Assembly: GCA_009193035.1 (NCBI GenBank)
Contig: SWDT01000211.1
Location: 558,001-622,000 of the forward strand
DNA: 64,000 nt
Origin: Halicephalobus mephisto
Taxonomy: Eukaryota; Nematoda; Chromadorea; Rhabditida; Panagrolaimidae
Direction of reading: 5' to 3'
Made by a program: the position numbers and the translations under genes. A model generated the notes under the pieces. That model was not told where the DNA came from and did not search any database. It was given only the letters and a program-made list of their open reading frames with translations. Position 1 is the stretch's first letter; each line of letters opens with the position of its first letter. Below, one piece after another: positions 12,040 to 21,409 of the stretch.

Positions 12040-12579
12040 ATGAGTGCTGGTCCGAATCCCGACTTCATGAAAATCGCCCTCGAGGAGGCCCATGCTGGAG
12101 TCCTTGCGAACGATGGTGGGCCATTTGGTGCTGTTGTCGTCAAAGATGGTAGAATCGTTGCTCGTGGACATAATATGGTGACTGGAACAAATGACGTCAC
12201 TGCTCATGCTGAAATAACGGCGATTCGAAATGCTTGTGCCGCCTTGAAAACCCACGATTTATCAGGTTGTCAACTCTATACCAGCTGTTACCCTTGCCCT
12301 ATGTGCTTGGGAGCTGCCCTTTGGTCTAGGGTAAATGCTGTGTACTACGCTGCTTCTGCCGCTGATGTAAGTTTTATCTCTATCACTTCCCCTCGTGATG
12401 ATTTATGATAACCGTCATGCTTATAGGCTGCAGCTGCAAACTTCGATGATAGTGTTTTCCACGACTTTGTCAAGAATCCCGTTTCCGAGCCAGGGAGAGT
12501 TCTTGAAAAAATGGACGTCAGCGACTATTTGAAACCTTTTGAAATGTGGCAAGCTAAAGCTGACAAAACTCCATATTGA
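12040..12579 (+). CDS. guaD: Guanine deaminase, bacterial GuaD type (cytidine-deaminase fold)
   Basis: Zinc hydrolase predicted to convert guanine to xanthine in purine catabolism, cytosolic. Exons 12040-12366 and 12427-12579 (intron 60 nt, GTAAGT...TTATAG) give 159 aa, close to the roughly 156 aa of bacterial GuaD. The zinc site is complete: TAHAEITAIR supplies His56 and catalytic Glu58, and CYPCPMCLGA supplies Cys86 and Cys89. GGPFGAVVVKDG is the typical substrate-loop region, and the C-terminus (LKPFEMWQAKADKTPY) has the Pro-Phe-x-x-Trp ending of GuaD proteins, which separates it from tRNA adenosine and cytidine deaminases. Polyadenylation signal AATAAA at 12677. Guanine deaminase in many animals is the unrelated amidohydrolase (cypin/GDA), so this class is of interest. 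The intron and ordinary composition show it is a resident gene. Confidence 0.9.
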
Positions 12580-12676
12580 GGAGAAAGCAAATACGAACGG
12601 TAACATGCAATTGAGCTAAAGTCACATATAACTTTTTATTAATAAGTGAAAATGCAATATCTGCATAATTTTCGGA

Positions 12677-12682
12677 AATAAA
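12677..12682 (+). terminator. Polyadenylation signal of guanine deaminase
   Basis: AATAAA 98 nt after the stop codon. It falls only 43 nt before the stop codon of the convergent deiodinase gene, so the two 3' UTRs may overlap. Confidence 0.6.
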
Positions 12683-12724
12683 ATTGGTGGATATGTTTTT
12701 GGGGAAAACCAAGAAACTCGTGTT

Positions 12725-14304
12725 CTAGAAAATTCGAATGATTTCTTCAATGGGTTTTCTTTTGATGTCGGGGACGAGAGCATTCTCCATCGGATAACCC
12801 ACTGGCAGGAGCATCACTACCTAAAAATATTTATGAAGGTAGACACGGACGGAAACAGACAATTGATTACCTTCTCGTTTTGGGGTCTCTGCAGGAGTTC
12901 TCTTATTTGCCCTCCGGCATTCAGTGGAGTCGTGACTACAGTAACCAATCCGACATTGTGGATAGCCGCTAGTAAAATGCCTGTGGCCAGACAAGTACTG
13001 ATTTCGTTGTAATATGTCGGTTGTCTTTGTCCGTTTTCGAGCATTTGATAAGTCTGCAACAGTGATTCTATTGGTTTAATTGCAAAAACACTGTACCTGT
13101 TTCATTATCACTATCAAATAAGGAGCTTCAGTCAAATAGGGCTTATTCCAATTGACATTTAGGTGATCCACATCCAGGACCCATTTAGCTCCCATCCTAC
13201 AAAAACATTATAAAGATCAAAATTGTTATAAAACTGTTTCTATACTAATTTTCGGAATTTCTTATAAATTCCTAGAATTTTTGAGTTTAAATGTTAACTA
13301 TAAGTCTGATTTGACTCTATAATTCTTCAGAATCTTTCAGCCAATTCTGGAAGATTCTAAGTTTCTATAAAATTCTGGGAATTTTTACAGAATTTCTGGC
13401 ATAAAAATTTTAAATGAACAAAAAAATGTATCGATATGAATTTTCAACATCTTATAGAAATTTGCGTTTCAGATCTTAGTTTTCAATATCCATTAGATTC
13501 TGGAAGACTCCAGAAACTCCCATGATTCAAGTTCTAGAATGTTGTGATAAATTTTGGAGAATTCTGCTGAAGAATTATTGAAAAAGCAATATAGAATCCA
13601 ACCTTCTTGAGTAGTTAACTTGTTCTTCTCGTTCAACGATCTCCCGAATCCGTGTCTTCAGTAAGTCACTCGCGATAACGCAGAAAGTCCAAGGTTGCAG
13701 ATTTGCCCCACTCGGAGAAGTCCCTAAGTCTAATTTTATCGTTTAACAAAAAGTTCTCTTACCAGCTGTTTTAATGATATTCTGGATCACCTTCATTGGA
13801 ATGGGCTTAGTGCTAAAACAACGGACACTTCTCCTCAACTTCATTGTCTCGTAAAACAACTGAGACCGCTTCCACATCTCTTCTTCATTGTAAGTAAGTC
13901 CTCTGTATGGGATTTCTTTAGTATTTTGAAATTCATCATGATCGTCAACAACGTCCAAATCATCCCCGACCTGAATGGAACCCGATAATTAAGGATATCA
14001 TGTGAACACGAACTTGTTTATCTGCAAACTCCTTCTTCCTCACCGGTCTCGAAGCATTGAAGGATTCATGCTTCTCTTGCTTCGGACGAAGTCGGGCAAC
14101 AAACATCGACCTAAACTGCCAATAGACGAAAATTGCAACAAGGAATGTTGCAAACATGTTGAGATGCCATATTTCCACCGATGAGATCAGACTTTTTACA
14201 AATCCCATAAACGTCTGATTTTCTGGAGATACTACTTCTCCTGATCTTCTCTCATTCTGAATCGATTGTCGAGAATTTTGCGCCGCCTCCGCAAATACAT
14301 TCAT
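12725..14304 (-). CDS. sup-18: Iodotyrosine deiodinase (IYD / SUP-18)
   Basis: Membrane-anchored FMN nitroreductase-fold enzyme that removes halogen from halotyrosines; the C. elegans orthologue SUP-18 modulates the K2P channel SUP-9. Exons 14304-14014, 13970-13763, 13723-13603, 13196-13097, 13053-12871 and 12820-12725, all in phase, give 332 aa; introns are 39-50 nt except the third (406 nt, containing a repeat). One transmembrane segment ([15 protein letters not shown]) near residue 55 is followed by a charged linker. RRSVRCFS and [11 protein letters not shown] are FMN-contact motifs. [13 protein letters not shown] and VNWNK carry Glu200, Tyr204 and Lys225, which align with the Glu, Tyr and Lys of the mammalian substrate lid. 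[14 protein letters not shown] and LLPVGYP complete the fold. The lid residues suggest an active dehalogenase. Confidence 0.93.
13222..13600. repeat. TTC/GAA-rich dispersed repeat, copy 4 (sup-18 intron 3)
   Basis: Fills almost all of the 406-nt intron. TTCTGGAAGATTCTAAG at 13345 and TTCTGGAAGACTCCAGAA at 13498 are near-perfect TTC-nn-GAA-nn-TTC-nn-GAA arrays. TATCGATATGAATTTTC near 13430 matches the first block of copy 1. The other introns of this gene are 39-50 nt, so an insertion into an originally short intron is likely. Confidence 0.7.
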
Positions 14305-14758
14305 CTCCGAACAAATGAAAATAAAAATGGCAAGTAGTTAATTGAGTAGATTGATAGTAGTGTCAAGAAAAATGGCTTATCCGATAAATCCACCCCGTGG
14401 CGGAAATAAAAAGCGATATGTTGAGGAAAGACACTTGCGAAACAATCCAACTGATGTGAACAAGGGTCGGAATTCGTCAACAATCAATCAATAACAAGTG
14501 GAAGACAACTCCCTGAGGTTGTAAGATAGCTTGACGTAAGAACAGCTGGTGCCTGCGGGCGGTTGTCTGTCCCGGCATATACAAAAAACCAACTAAAAAC
14601 AATCATCCTAGAAATCTTGAGTTTATCTACTCCATATAATTTTAATTACAAATTTCTTCAAAAGAACTGTCAATTATTGAAACACGGGAGCCATCAAGAA
14701 AGACACTAGCAATGTTGTTAGTAAAGTCACCAGTAAAAACAAATGGGGACAAGCGGCA
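14305..14758. other. Short intergenic region, sup-18 to OTUD5
   Basis: Both flanking genes are on the minus strand, so this holds the OTUD5 3' UTR and the sup-18 promoter/leader. The sup-18 ATG follows a T-rich stretch ending GTTCGGAG, a possible leader acceptor. No further gene seen. Confidence 0.5.
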
Positions 14759-16431
14759 TCAAGCATTGGTCTGGGATTTGTAAAATTCTTCCTCGGAAAG
14801 TGCCAGGGCACGAGCCAAACCATCATCTTCGTCATCTACAATTTCCAACTTATTACCCCTAAGAACAGAAAAGAACCTACATGCAGAACTGATCAAGAGA
14901 TCTTCATACCAAGGGGAATCAGCATCGACGGATAATTGGCTGGGATGCCCAATAGTGAATTCACTCGATTCCATGAGCCTGAGTTTGCTACTTGAAGCAT
15001 CATTAGGATCCTTGGCTTTTTCCTGTCTTGTAGGAGTAGCAAACAAAGCCTTAGTAGATGTTGGCTTATCGGGGTCAAACATAGGATCACTGTTCAACAT
15101 GAGGTTGGAGTGGTTCTTATAGAAGCTGGAGCCGAAATCTTTACCAATATTAGGCAAAGAAGCAGAAGTATCGTCGTTTCTTCTCATCTTACTTCCGAAA
15201 GAATCACCCCTTCTGAAAGGAGAGTAGAGATGAGGGGAAGATGCAGCTCTCTTAGCTGGAGTGGCTGGGAAACGAAAAGTCTTTGAAGTAGATGCCATCG
15301 AACTAGAAGTGACTCCAGAAGGAACCGAAGTTGCAGGGGTTGTGCTTTGCTTTTCTGACTTCAATTGAGAGTTCCCGGCTGATTTCGCCTCCAAGCTACG
15401 AACGTAATCCAAAAACGACTGACGAGAAACTTGAGCAGTCAGATCCTTCTCAGTTCCCTCGTAGTCCGTCATCTTGATTTTGTCACTGAGCATCTGTTCC
15501 TCAATATGATTAGCTTCTGACTCACGAACAGCATTAGCAACGTCGATTCGTTCGTGCATGTTGTTACACATGTTCACTGAAACGTTGGGAATCCGGAGAG
15601 GAAGCCGTGGATCATAAACCGCATTGTAGTGAGTTGCACCATGATATGAGAGACGAATAGGCCGCAAGTCTCCAGGAAGATTCGCATCCACAGTGATGGG
15701 ATGAAACGTTATTGATGGTTCTGAAAGATGATCGGATAAACAATTAAATAATTGAAAACAATACTTGTATCGTATTCGTATATCTCCACTGGACGCCCGT
15801 AAAGTTCAGTAATAGCTTGAAGCTCAACATGATTTCCGTGAGTAGATACAATCTTCTTCCGCTCGATGTATTCATTAAAGTCTTCCGCAATGAACTGAGA
15901 GAAGTGATCACGGTTACGAATTAAAAAGTCAAGTGTCTGCATCCGGATATCCATGTGTTTCTCTTGATCACCGTAAATTTGAAGAGCAACAGCTCGGAAC
16001 ATGCAAGCACCATCTCCTTCAACATGGCTGATTTCGAAACCTCTGACAGTCCGCAAACTATGGGCGAAAGACGCTTCCAAGTTGGGGTCCAAGAAGCCGG
16101 GGACATGTTCGTCGTCCGAGTTGTATCCTTCATTATTAACATTCTCAGCAGGTTGTGGTTGTTTCTTCTCAGGTGCGGGACGAGCAATTGGCTTCCGAGA
16201 ACTCTTGACGAGAGGTGGAGTCGCAGAGCTAGAGCTAGAAGGAAGAACTGCATCTGAATCATAGGTGTGGTTACCAGAAACCTTCTTGACAGCTTTCAGG
16301 TCATTACGGATCAACTTCTCCTTGTTGTCCTTCACGCGAGCCGTAGACGGCTTTTGTTGAGTGTCATGAGTGTGCACAGTGACACTAGATTTCTCCTTCT
16401 TAGTTTTCTTACCAGCAGAAAGAACTGTCAT
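14759..16431 (-). CDS. OTUD5: OTU deubiquitinase, OTUD5 (DUBA) type
   Basis: Cysteine protease that removes ubiquitin; human OTUD5 acts on signalling and chromatin regulators. Exons 16431-15765 and 15720-14759 (44-nt intron, phase 1) give 542 aa. A basic, Ser-rich N-terminus leads to GYNSDDEHVPGF, the block just before the OTU domain of OTUD5. The catalytic core is GDGACMFRAV (Asp140, Cys143) and THGNHVELQA (His201), followed by RPVEIYEYDT and LSYHGATHYNAVYDP. EEQMLSDKIKMTDYEGTEKD matches the helix after the OTU domain. A low-complexity Ser/Thr-rich region ends in a ubiquitin-interacting motif near residues 519-538 (ARALALSEEEF). OTU plus C-terminal UIM identifies OTUD5 rather than other OTU families. 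The Ser in YNSDDE sits where human OTUD5 is activated by phosphorylation, which is inference here. Confidence 0.93.
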
Positions 16432-16441
16432 TATCGCAAAC

Positions 16442-16452
16442 CTGAAATCAAC
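16442..16452 (-). promoter_or_regulatory. Likely trans-splice acceptor of OTUD5
   Basis: Minus-strand TGTTGATTTCAG ends 10 nt before the ATG, with no coding upstream. Confidence 0.5.
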
Positions 16453-16954
16453 AACTCGTATATAAAAACAGTGGGAATTTCAAGATAATAAAATCGACAA
16501 CGCGAATAGATATGAATACGGATATATAACCGTCGATTTCGACACCCAACTATGAATTCCAACAAATAATACACGTTTATGCAATCATAATTAAACCGAG
16601 ATAGAGACGACGTCGTTGTACTACTGGAGGGGATAGAAAGAGAACACTTGGACAGGAGTGGAAAGTCCCCTCAAGTATGCACAGCTGATTTTGAACGACG
16701 TTTGTCTTTCATCAACTTGCGTCTCGGAGATTCAACTAGTAACATTGTTTTTAACAGATTCTGATGAAATATTGAGCTTACAAAATAAAATTAGATCACC
16801 TGAGGGTAAATTTAGAGAGCAGCAGTTGGTTGTTAATTACTCCAATTCTGGCAAGTTTGAGGTCGATTGATACATTTCGCTTTAAGGACCCTGCAGAAAA
16901 GTATAAAAATTATTACAAATTATGGAATTTATTTGGAGGAATATAAGGGAGCTA

Positions 16955-17185
16955 GCACCTAGAAGGTCGTAGGTTCGAACTTTACTAGTACAGAAACCTC
17001 TAGAGGACGATCAATCAAACTCAAAATCAAAGAGTGAATCAAGTATCGTTTGAGAAAGGGCTGACGGTTTTTTTTATCTCAATTCTCGGAAGATATATTT
17101 CAAGGTGCATTTACGACGTAAACGATACTTGATTTATTTCTCGATATTGAGCTTGATTAATGTTCTATGGAAGCAGGTACGGAAA
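16955..17185. mobile_element. Inverted-repeat element with tRNA-like B box (SINE/MITE relic)
   Basis: The arms at about 17003-17051 and 17129-17177 are inverted copies about 48 nt long. The inner 15 nt are perfect (AATCAAGTATCGTTT at 17037 against AAACGATACTTGATT at 17129) and the outer parts are about three quarters identical. Just outside the left arm, GGTCGTAGGTTCGAAC at 16963-16978 matches a tRNA T-arm/B-box. No transposase or clear target duplication is seen. A degraded tRNA-derived or hairpin non-autonomous element is an inference. Confidence 0.5.
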
Positions 17186-17730
17186 CCGCTATGATGGAAC
17201 ACCGTAAATTTCCATGCGAAACCCAGACTACGGACCTAGTCACTTCTCATCTGTGAAACTGGTCGTTTGAAAGAGAATGCTTACGAGTACATGTAAATCC
17301 GTGATCTTACACCAAAAGTTAAATTAGTCCATTATCACGATTCCGACATATCTTCTAACTACTTACTCATTCTGACGGCACAGATTACTTTTGATATATG
17401 AAAACCGTAAAATAACTCTAGAAATCAAGACTCGCAATTTCTTCTAGTTTCTTAGTTTTTTTGTGAAATCTTTCAAAAAGAAACTACGGGATGTGTATGC
17501 TTCTTATTGAAGCAAATAGGCCTGAAGGTAGTTCCACTGAACCATCAACAAGTGTCAGTGAATATCTTATCAAAAAATAGTGTTTTTTCATACAAACAAG
17601 GGAAGTAAAGTTAACGTAACTCTTCTCATTTTTAAAAGTCAGTTGTGCATACCTATTTCTGCCGCTCTCCAGATAAATTAGAGGTTTGTGGGGTAGAGAA
17701 TAAATAAAGAATCACATTAGAAGCTGTGGA

Positions 17731-18194
17731 TTACGTAATCGTTATGGAACTGACACCGCTCATAGACCCGGACGACAGAGACACTGGTGGACTGGGGATT
17801 CGATCATGTCCTATCGAGACTTCGTTTATGAAACTCTTCTCCAAAATGACCTTGCCTGAAAATCAATTTGTAAAGTACGAATATTTCGAAATCAGTTCTG
17901 TTTACCTTCTTTGTACCTTTGTTCAAAATCAACAGCGAACTCATACATCCATCCCAATTTGGCATCGCAGTACTTGCAATGAACATCTCTGACATAGTGT
18001 TTACCGGTCATCATGTTTCGTTGTTGAAGATCCCCGTGCTTGATGTTGGCGACTCTGGTGAATAGAATAGCGGGACCAGTAGATCCTCGAAAGTGAGGGG
18101 AAATCATTTCCTTCTGATTAGTGAGGTAGACACAGCATTGCCTGCATTCATACACTGTCTTTCCCCCAAAATTTTCAACAAACAGCCGACCCAT
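17731..18194 (-). CDS. Yippee-like protein, YPEL5 type (copy a)
   Basis: Small zinc-binding Yippee/Mis18-fold protein; human YPEL5 associates with the CTLH/GID ubiquitin ligase and the centrosome. Exons 18194-17906 and 17855-17731 (50-nt intron, phase 1) give 137 aa. MGRLFVENFGG is the YPEL5-type start. The zinc ligands are CRQC and CKYC, about 50 residues apart. FRGSTGPAILFTRVANI, MTGKHYVRDVHC and LGWMYEFAV...YKEG are the family signature. The C-terminus is Ser-rich. The ATG is chosen because a TTTTCAG acceptor ends 5 nt before it; an upstream in-frame ATG at 18209 would be removed by that splice. Copy b lies 338 bp upstream on the same strand. Confidence 0.93.
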
Positions 18195-18199
18195 TGCTT

Positions 18200-18210
18200 C
18201 TGAAAACATT
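18200..18210 (-). promoter_or_regulatory. Acceptor just upstream of Yippee-a start
   Basis: Minus-strand AATGTTTTCAG leaves AAGCA before the ATG. It decides the start codon and suggests a trans-spliced leader, possibly in a short cluster with Yippee-b. Confidence 0.45.
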
Positions 18211-18532
18211 TACAGCAATCAAAATCGATATAAAAACAAAGTCAAGATATACTCTCTTCGATAAAAACGAAGTAAAATCGACTCCAAACACCAATTATTC
18301 CGACTATTTACATCTGTAAGGTGAAACCGATAAAAAGGCAATCGATTTAGCGAGTTCCTGAGAAAGCATTACAAGATATTCCAATTAATCGGTGAGAATG
18401 TATACTCGAAATTGTCAACCAGATAATTCTTATTGTTTGTGGGCTAGACTATCCGCAGACGAAGTAAGGTTGAAAGTACTATGGGTCATATAAACGGAGA
18501 TGCTAGACCAGGAATAAAGTGAACACTAGGGA

Positions 18533-19083
18533 TTATACTGTAATATCCTCTTTCTCGTCATCAAAGGAAAAGCTGGAAGAAGATTCACCGGCTGTGGTCG
18601 ATGTGGATCCAGTTCTGGAGAAATTCGAAGATAGTTGTCTACTCGCCCCGTCTTTGAACGAGTGAATGAGCTGGATGAAGGACAGCTCCAGAATGTAGAG
18701 ACCTTCTTTATATCGCTGATCATGGTTGAAAGCCATCTCATAGAACCATCCAATCCTCGTCTAAAGAATCCAGTTGCAATTGTACATAAATGAAGCTACT
18801 TACCTTGCAGTTTGTGCAATCTACATCCCGAACAATGTGCTTTCCCGTGGTCATGGCTCGGATGTCTGTAGGACCCACCGTGACATTGATGACTTTCTTG
18901 AATAAGTAAGCAGCTCCTGTGGCTCCTGAATTGGTTGTTTTACTAAACTCCAATTGAAGCTCAATAATTACCTCTGAATTGTTTCGATTCCAGGAGCTTA
19001 GCACTTGTCAGACAGGCGTTACATTCCTTGCATATATAGATCCCATTGTCATCATCCAAGTACTGGAGGAATGGAACTCCCAT
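18533..19083 (-). CDS. Yippee-like protein, YPEL5-related (copy b)
   Basis: Paralogue of the neighbouring Yippee gene. Exons 19083-18972, 18925-18804 and 18760-18533 (introns 46 and 43 nt) are in phase and give 153 aa. Zinc ligands CKEC and CTNC are retained, along with GATGAAYLFKKVINV, MTTGKHIVRDVDC, IGWFYEMAF and RYKEG. The first residues (MGVPFLQYLDDDNG) differ from copy a and drift toward the YPEL1-4 start. A long Ser/Thr- and acid-rich tail (SSSSFSFDDEKED) extends beyond the domain. The exon structure differs from copy a, so the duplication is not recent. Confidence 0.9.
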
Positions 19084-19847
19084 TCTAGAACTCTCCACGG
19101 AATCGATAAAAGAGGTAGTTTTCTGTCAGCAGTTATCTGGAATAATGTCATAACTTAAAATTGCTCGGTATTCATCGCGATGCCAACGTGCAAACAATCT
19201 CTCTCCAACAAATTCAATAATCGACAAAACTTCAATTATTAGTGAGAATGGATATAATTACCAAAATACACAGATAACGAAGATCAATTTGGCCCAGATA
19301 CTGACCAAAAGAGACTGCAAGATTCCACAACCGATACATCACATGTCCGTTCGTCCGCGAGTGCGCTCAACGGTCTTTCTCTCCGACGAGTCAGCTGAGA
19401 GAACAGCCGCTGTGAAGAATGTTCAACTACAAAGCATACATCTGGAAAAAAGACCAACTTCTCCATTGGTGCGGCGTCCGCATTTTTCGACTCTTTCATT
19501 TTTTAAATATAGCTAAAGATTAGCTGTCACTTCATAGAGAACTTCACCCCCATAGCTACACTGTCTCCCAATACTATTTCCACAGACCAATCTATGAAAT
19601 TTATCCAGTCATTTCCATTTCGACAAACAGGCAGGGTCAATGATACCCAATTAACTCAAAAGCACTATTAATTGATTAGATTACTCGAGAAGTGTGATTA
19701 CATGAAGCCGGCAGATAGAAATGCCAATGACGTTCAAAAACGGGGCAAGAAATAAATAGTAATTCGACGTTATAAAGGAACTGTAACGATAGCGATAAAT
19801 AGATAAACATAAAGCATTTCAAAGCTGTTGTGAACGGCACGATCTAT
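19084..19847. other. Intergenic region, Yippee-b to cap-1
   Basis: About 760 bp. A 71-codon minus ORF and an overlapping plus ORF at 19284-19516 have no recognisable domain and are probably chance. It should contain the cap-1 3' UTR and the Yippee-b promoter. Confidence 0.45.
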
Positions 19848-20809
19848 TTAGTTCTCGGACGGATTTGTCATCTTTTTAGAAAGACGGTAACTGTGTACTT
19901 TTTGCCAATCCATCTTCGTACGCGTGATTGGCAAAGGACGACGTAATGATTTGAAAGTTTGATCAGAGAAATGAGTAAGCTTCTCCTGAGCATTGACCTA
20001 AACCAAAGTAAATATAACAACGAATTAGTCCTAAAAACATACGGCGTAAGCAGTTTCAGCTTCCGTAATGGATTTCAGGACCATTTTAGCGGCAGCTTCC
20101 ATCTCAGTCGGATAGGCAACGTTCAGAGTGATGTCTTTCTCCAACTTCAATTGAACATTTCCATCCTCGAAATAGTGAGTCAAAAGATTGATATGTCCAA
20201 CGACACTATGAGTAACCCGTTCAGTCGAGAAGGCCGGAATAGTCCAATAAGAAGCCCAGCGACCATTGTAGCAATTCCGTTTCTGGTACTTGTGAGATCC
20301 AATGCAAAGAACCATTTTACCCTCGTAAATGAAAACCGCTCCAACTCCGTGCTTGAGGTAGTGATTGGCGATATAAACATCCAGCTCCTTCTGAAGAGCA
20401 GCACGCCAAGCTGAATGTTGAGGATCGTACTTTTCGGTGTTCTCCGAGATGTTCGTTACGACACGGCCAAGATGGTCATAAGAAAACCTCTTGTTGGAAT
20501 TCGGTTCGATATACTCAGCAAAACGAGACGGAGCTGTTACAACGTTGAACTTGGAAACAATGGTCTGGAATTTCATGATTCTCAAATGAAATGACATAAG
20601 AAACGGACCTTATTCATATCGGGATGTTGGACCAACTCAAAGTTGTTGTGGTTGAATTCAACGAGAGTGGTATTGGCTTGTTCCTTGAGAACCTCCTCAT
20701 CGTTATGAAGCCCACGAAGATCGTCAAAGATCACATTATATTCCCCGGGGGGTGCTTGGTTGAGAAATGAAGTGAAAATACGGCTGAGTTGTTCCTTGGA
20801 TGGAACCAT
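19848..20809 (-). CDS. cap-1: F-actin-capping protein subunit alpha
   Basis: Alpha subunit of the CapZ heterodimer that caps actin barbed ends. Exons 20809-20609, 20564-20043 and 19997-19848 give 290 aa, as expected (286 in vertebrates). APPGEYNVIFDDLRGL is the N-terminal signature; YDHLGRVV, WRAALQKELDVYI, CYNGRWASYW and VHYYEDGNVQ-like THYFEDGNVQLKL follow. The C-terminus has FKSLRRPLPITRTKMDW, the family's C-terminal signature, then the short amphipathic tail needed for capping. The first residues (MVPSKEQLSRIF) are diverged. A TTTCAG acceptor lies about 12 nt upstream in a frame that stays open, so a further 5' coding exon is possible. The second exon starts at ACC ATT after CCAG, not at the ATG seen in the intron. 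Confidence 0.93.
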
Positions 20810-21409
20810 CTCTAGATCTGAAAGTAAACAATAAAAATGATGAAATCATTTATATTAAATCAATGCGACATGATTCATCGCGAAGAATGCAACTCGATTA
20901 AGAAACAAAAACGAAAAATATTACAAATCCACAAACATGGTGTGAACGTCGATGGATAAACCCATCGGCAACAAGCGTAGTCCGAGAAAAACGAGATAGA
21001 GCTGTTGACAAAGGAAGGACAAACAAATCGAAGCGGTTTTATGCGGCCAGCTGCTTCGTCGTCAATACGGTCAAGTTCGATTTTCCAGGCGGGATCGGGG
21101 TTTCCAGTCCGTTGACGTTCCCGTTAAAGGAAGTTTTTCCTTGTCAAAATACGAAGCAAGTGGTGTGGTGAAATTCCATCGGTAATATATGGGTAGACAA
21201 AAACAAAACAGACTGATTATGATAAACAATCAGTGAAATGACGAAATTCTCATACTTGCCGCCTTCTGTGAATAATCCAAAGATTGTCTGATAATATAAC
21301 TGCCCTTTTCGACCTACTCAGCGTTTTTTCTACTTCGTGTCGATTATATGATTGTGGTTAATTTGTTGAAATGATCTTTATTAAGAATATTATAGGGTCG
21401 TATCTACCG
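20810..21409. promoter_or_regulatory. Divergent promoter region between cap-1 and SLC38A9
   Basis: A 600-bp head-to-head gap. A more GC-rich segment at 21000-21130 breaks the AT-rich background. No coding exon seen. Confidence 0.5.

Larger units (their letters stand above)
16432..17730. other. Intergenic region, Yippee-a to OTUD5
   Basis: Contains the OTUD5 promoter side (TATATAAAAA near 16458; acceptor 10 nt before the ATG) and the downstream region of the first Yippee gene. The middle carries an inverted repeat with a tRNA-like B box. A 70-codon plus ORF at 16658 has no recognisable content. Confidence 0.5.

Noticed and set aside
16963..16985. tRNA gene at the GGTTCGAAC sequence
   Set aside because: No acceptor stem, D-arm or anticodon arm at the right distances; at most a truncated tRNA-like relic.
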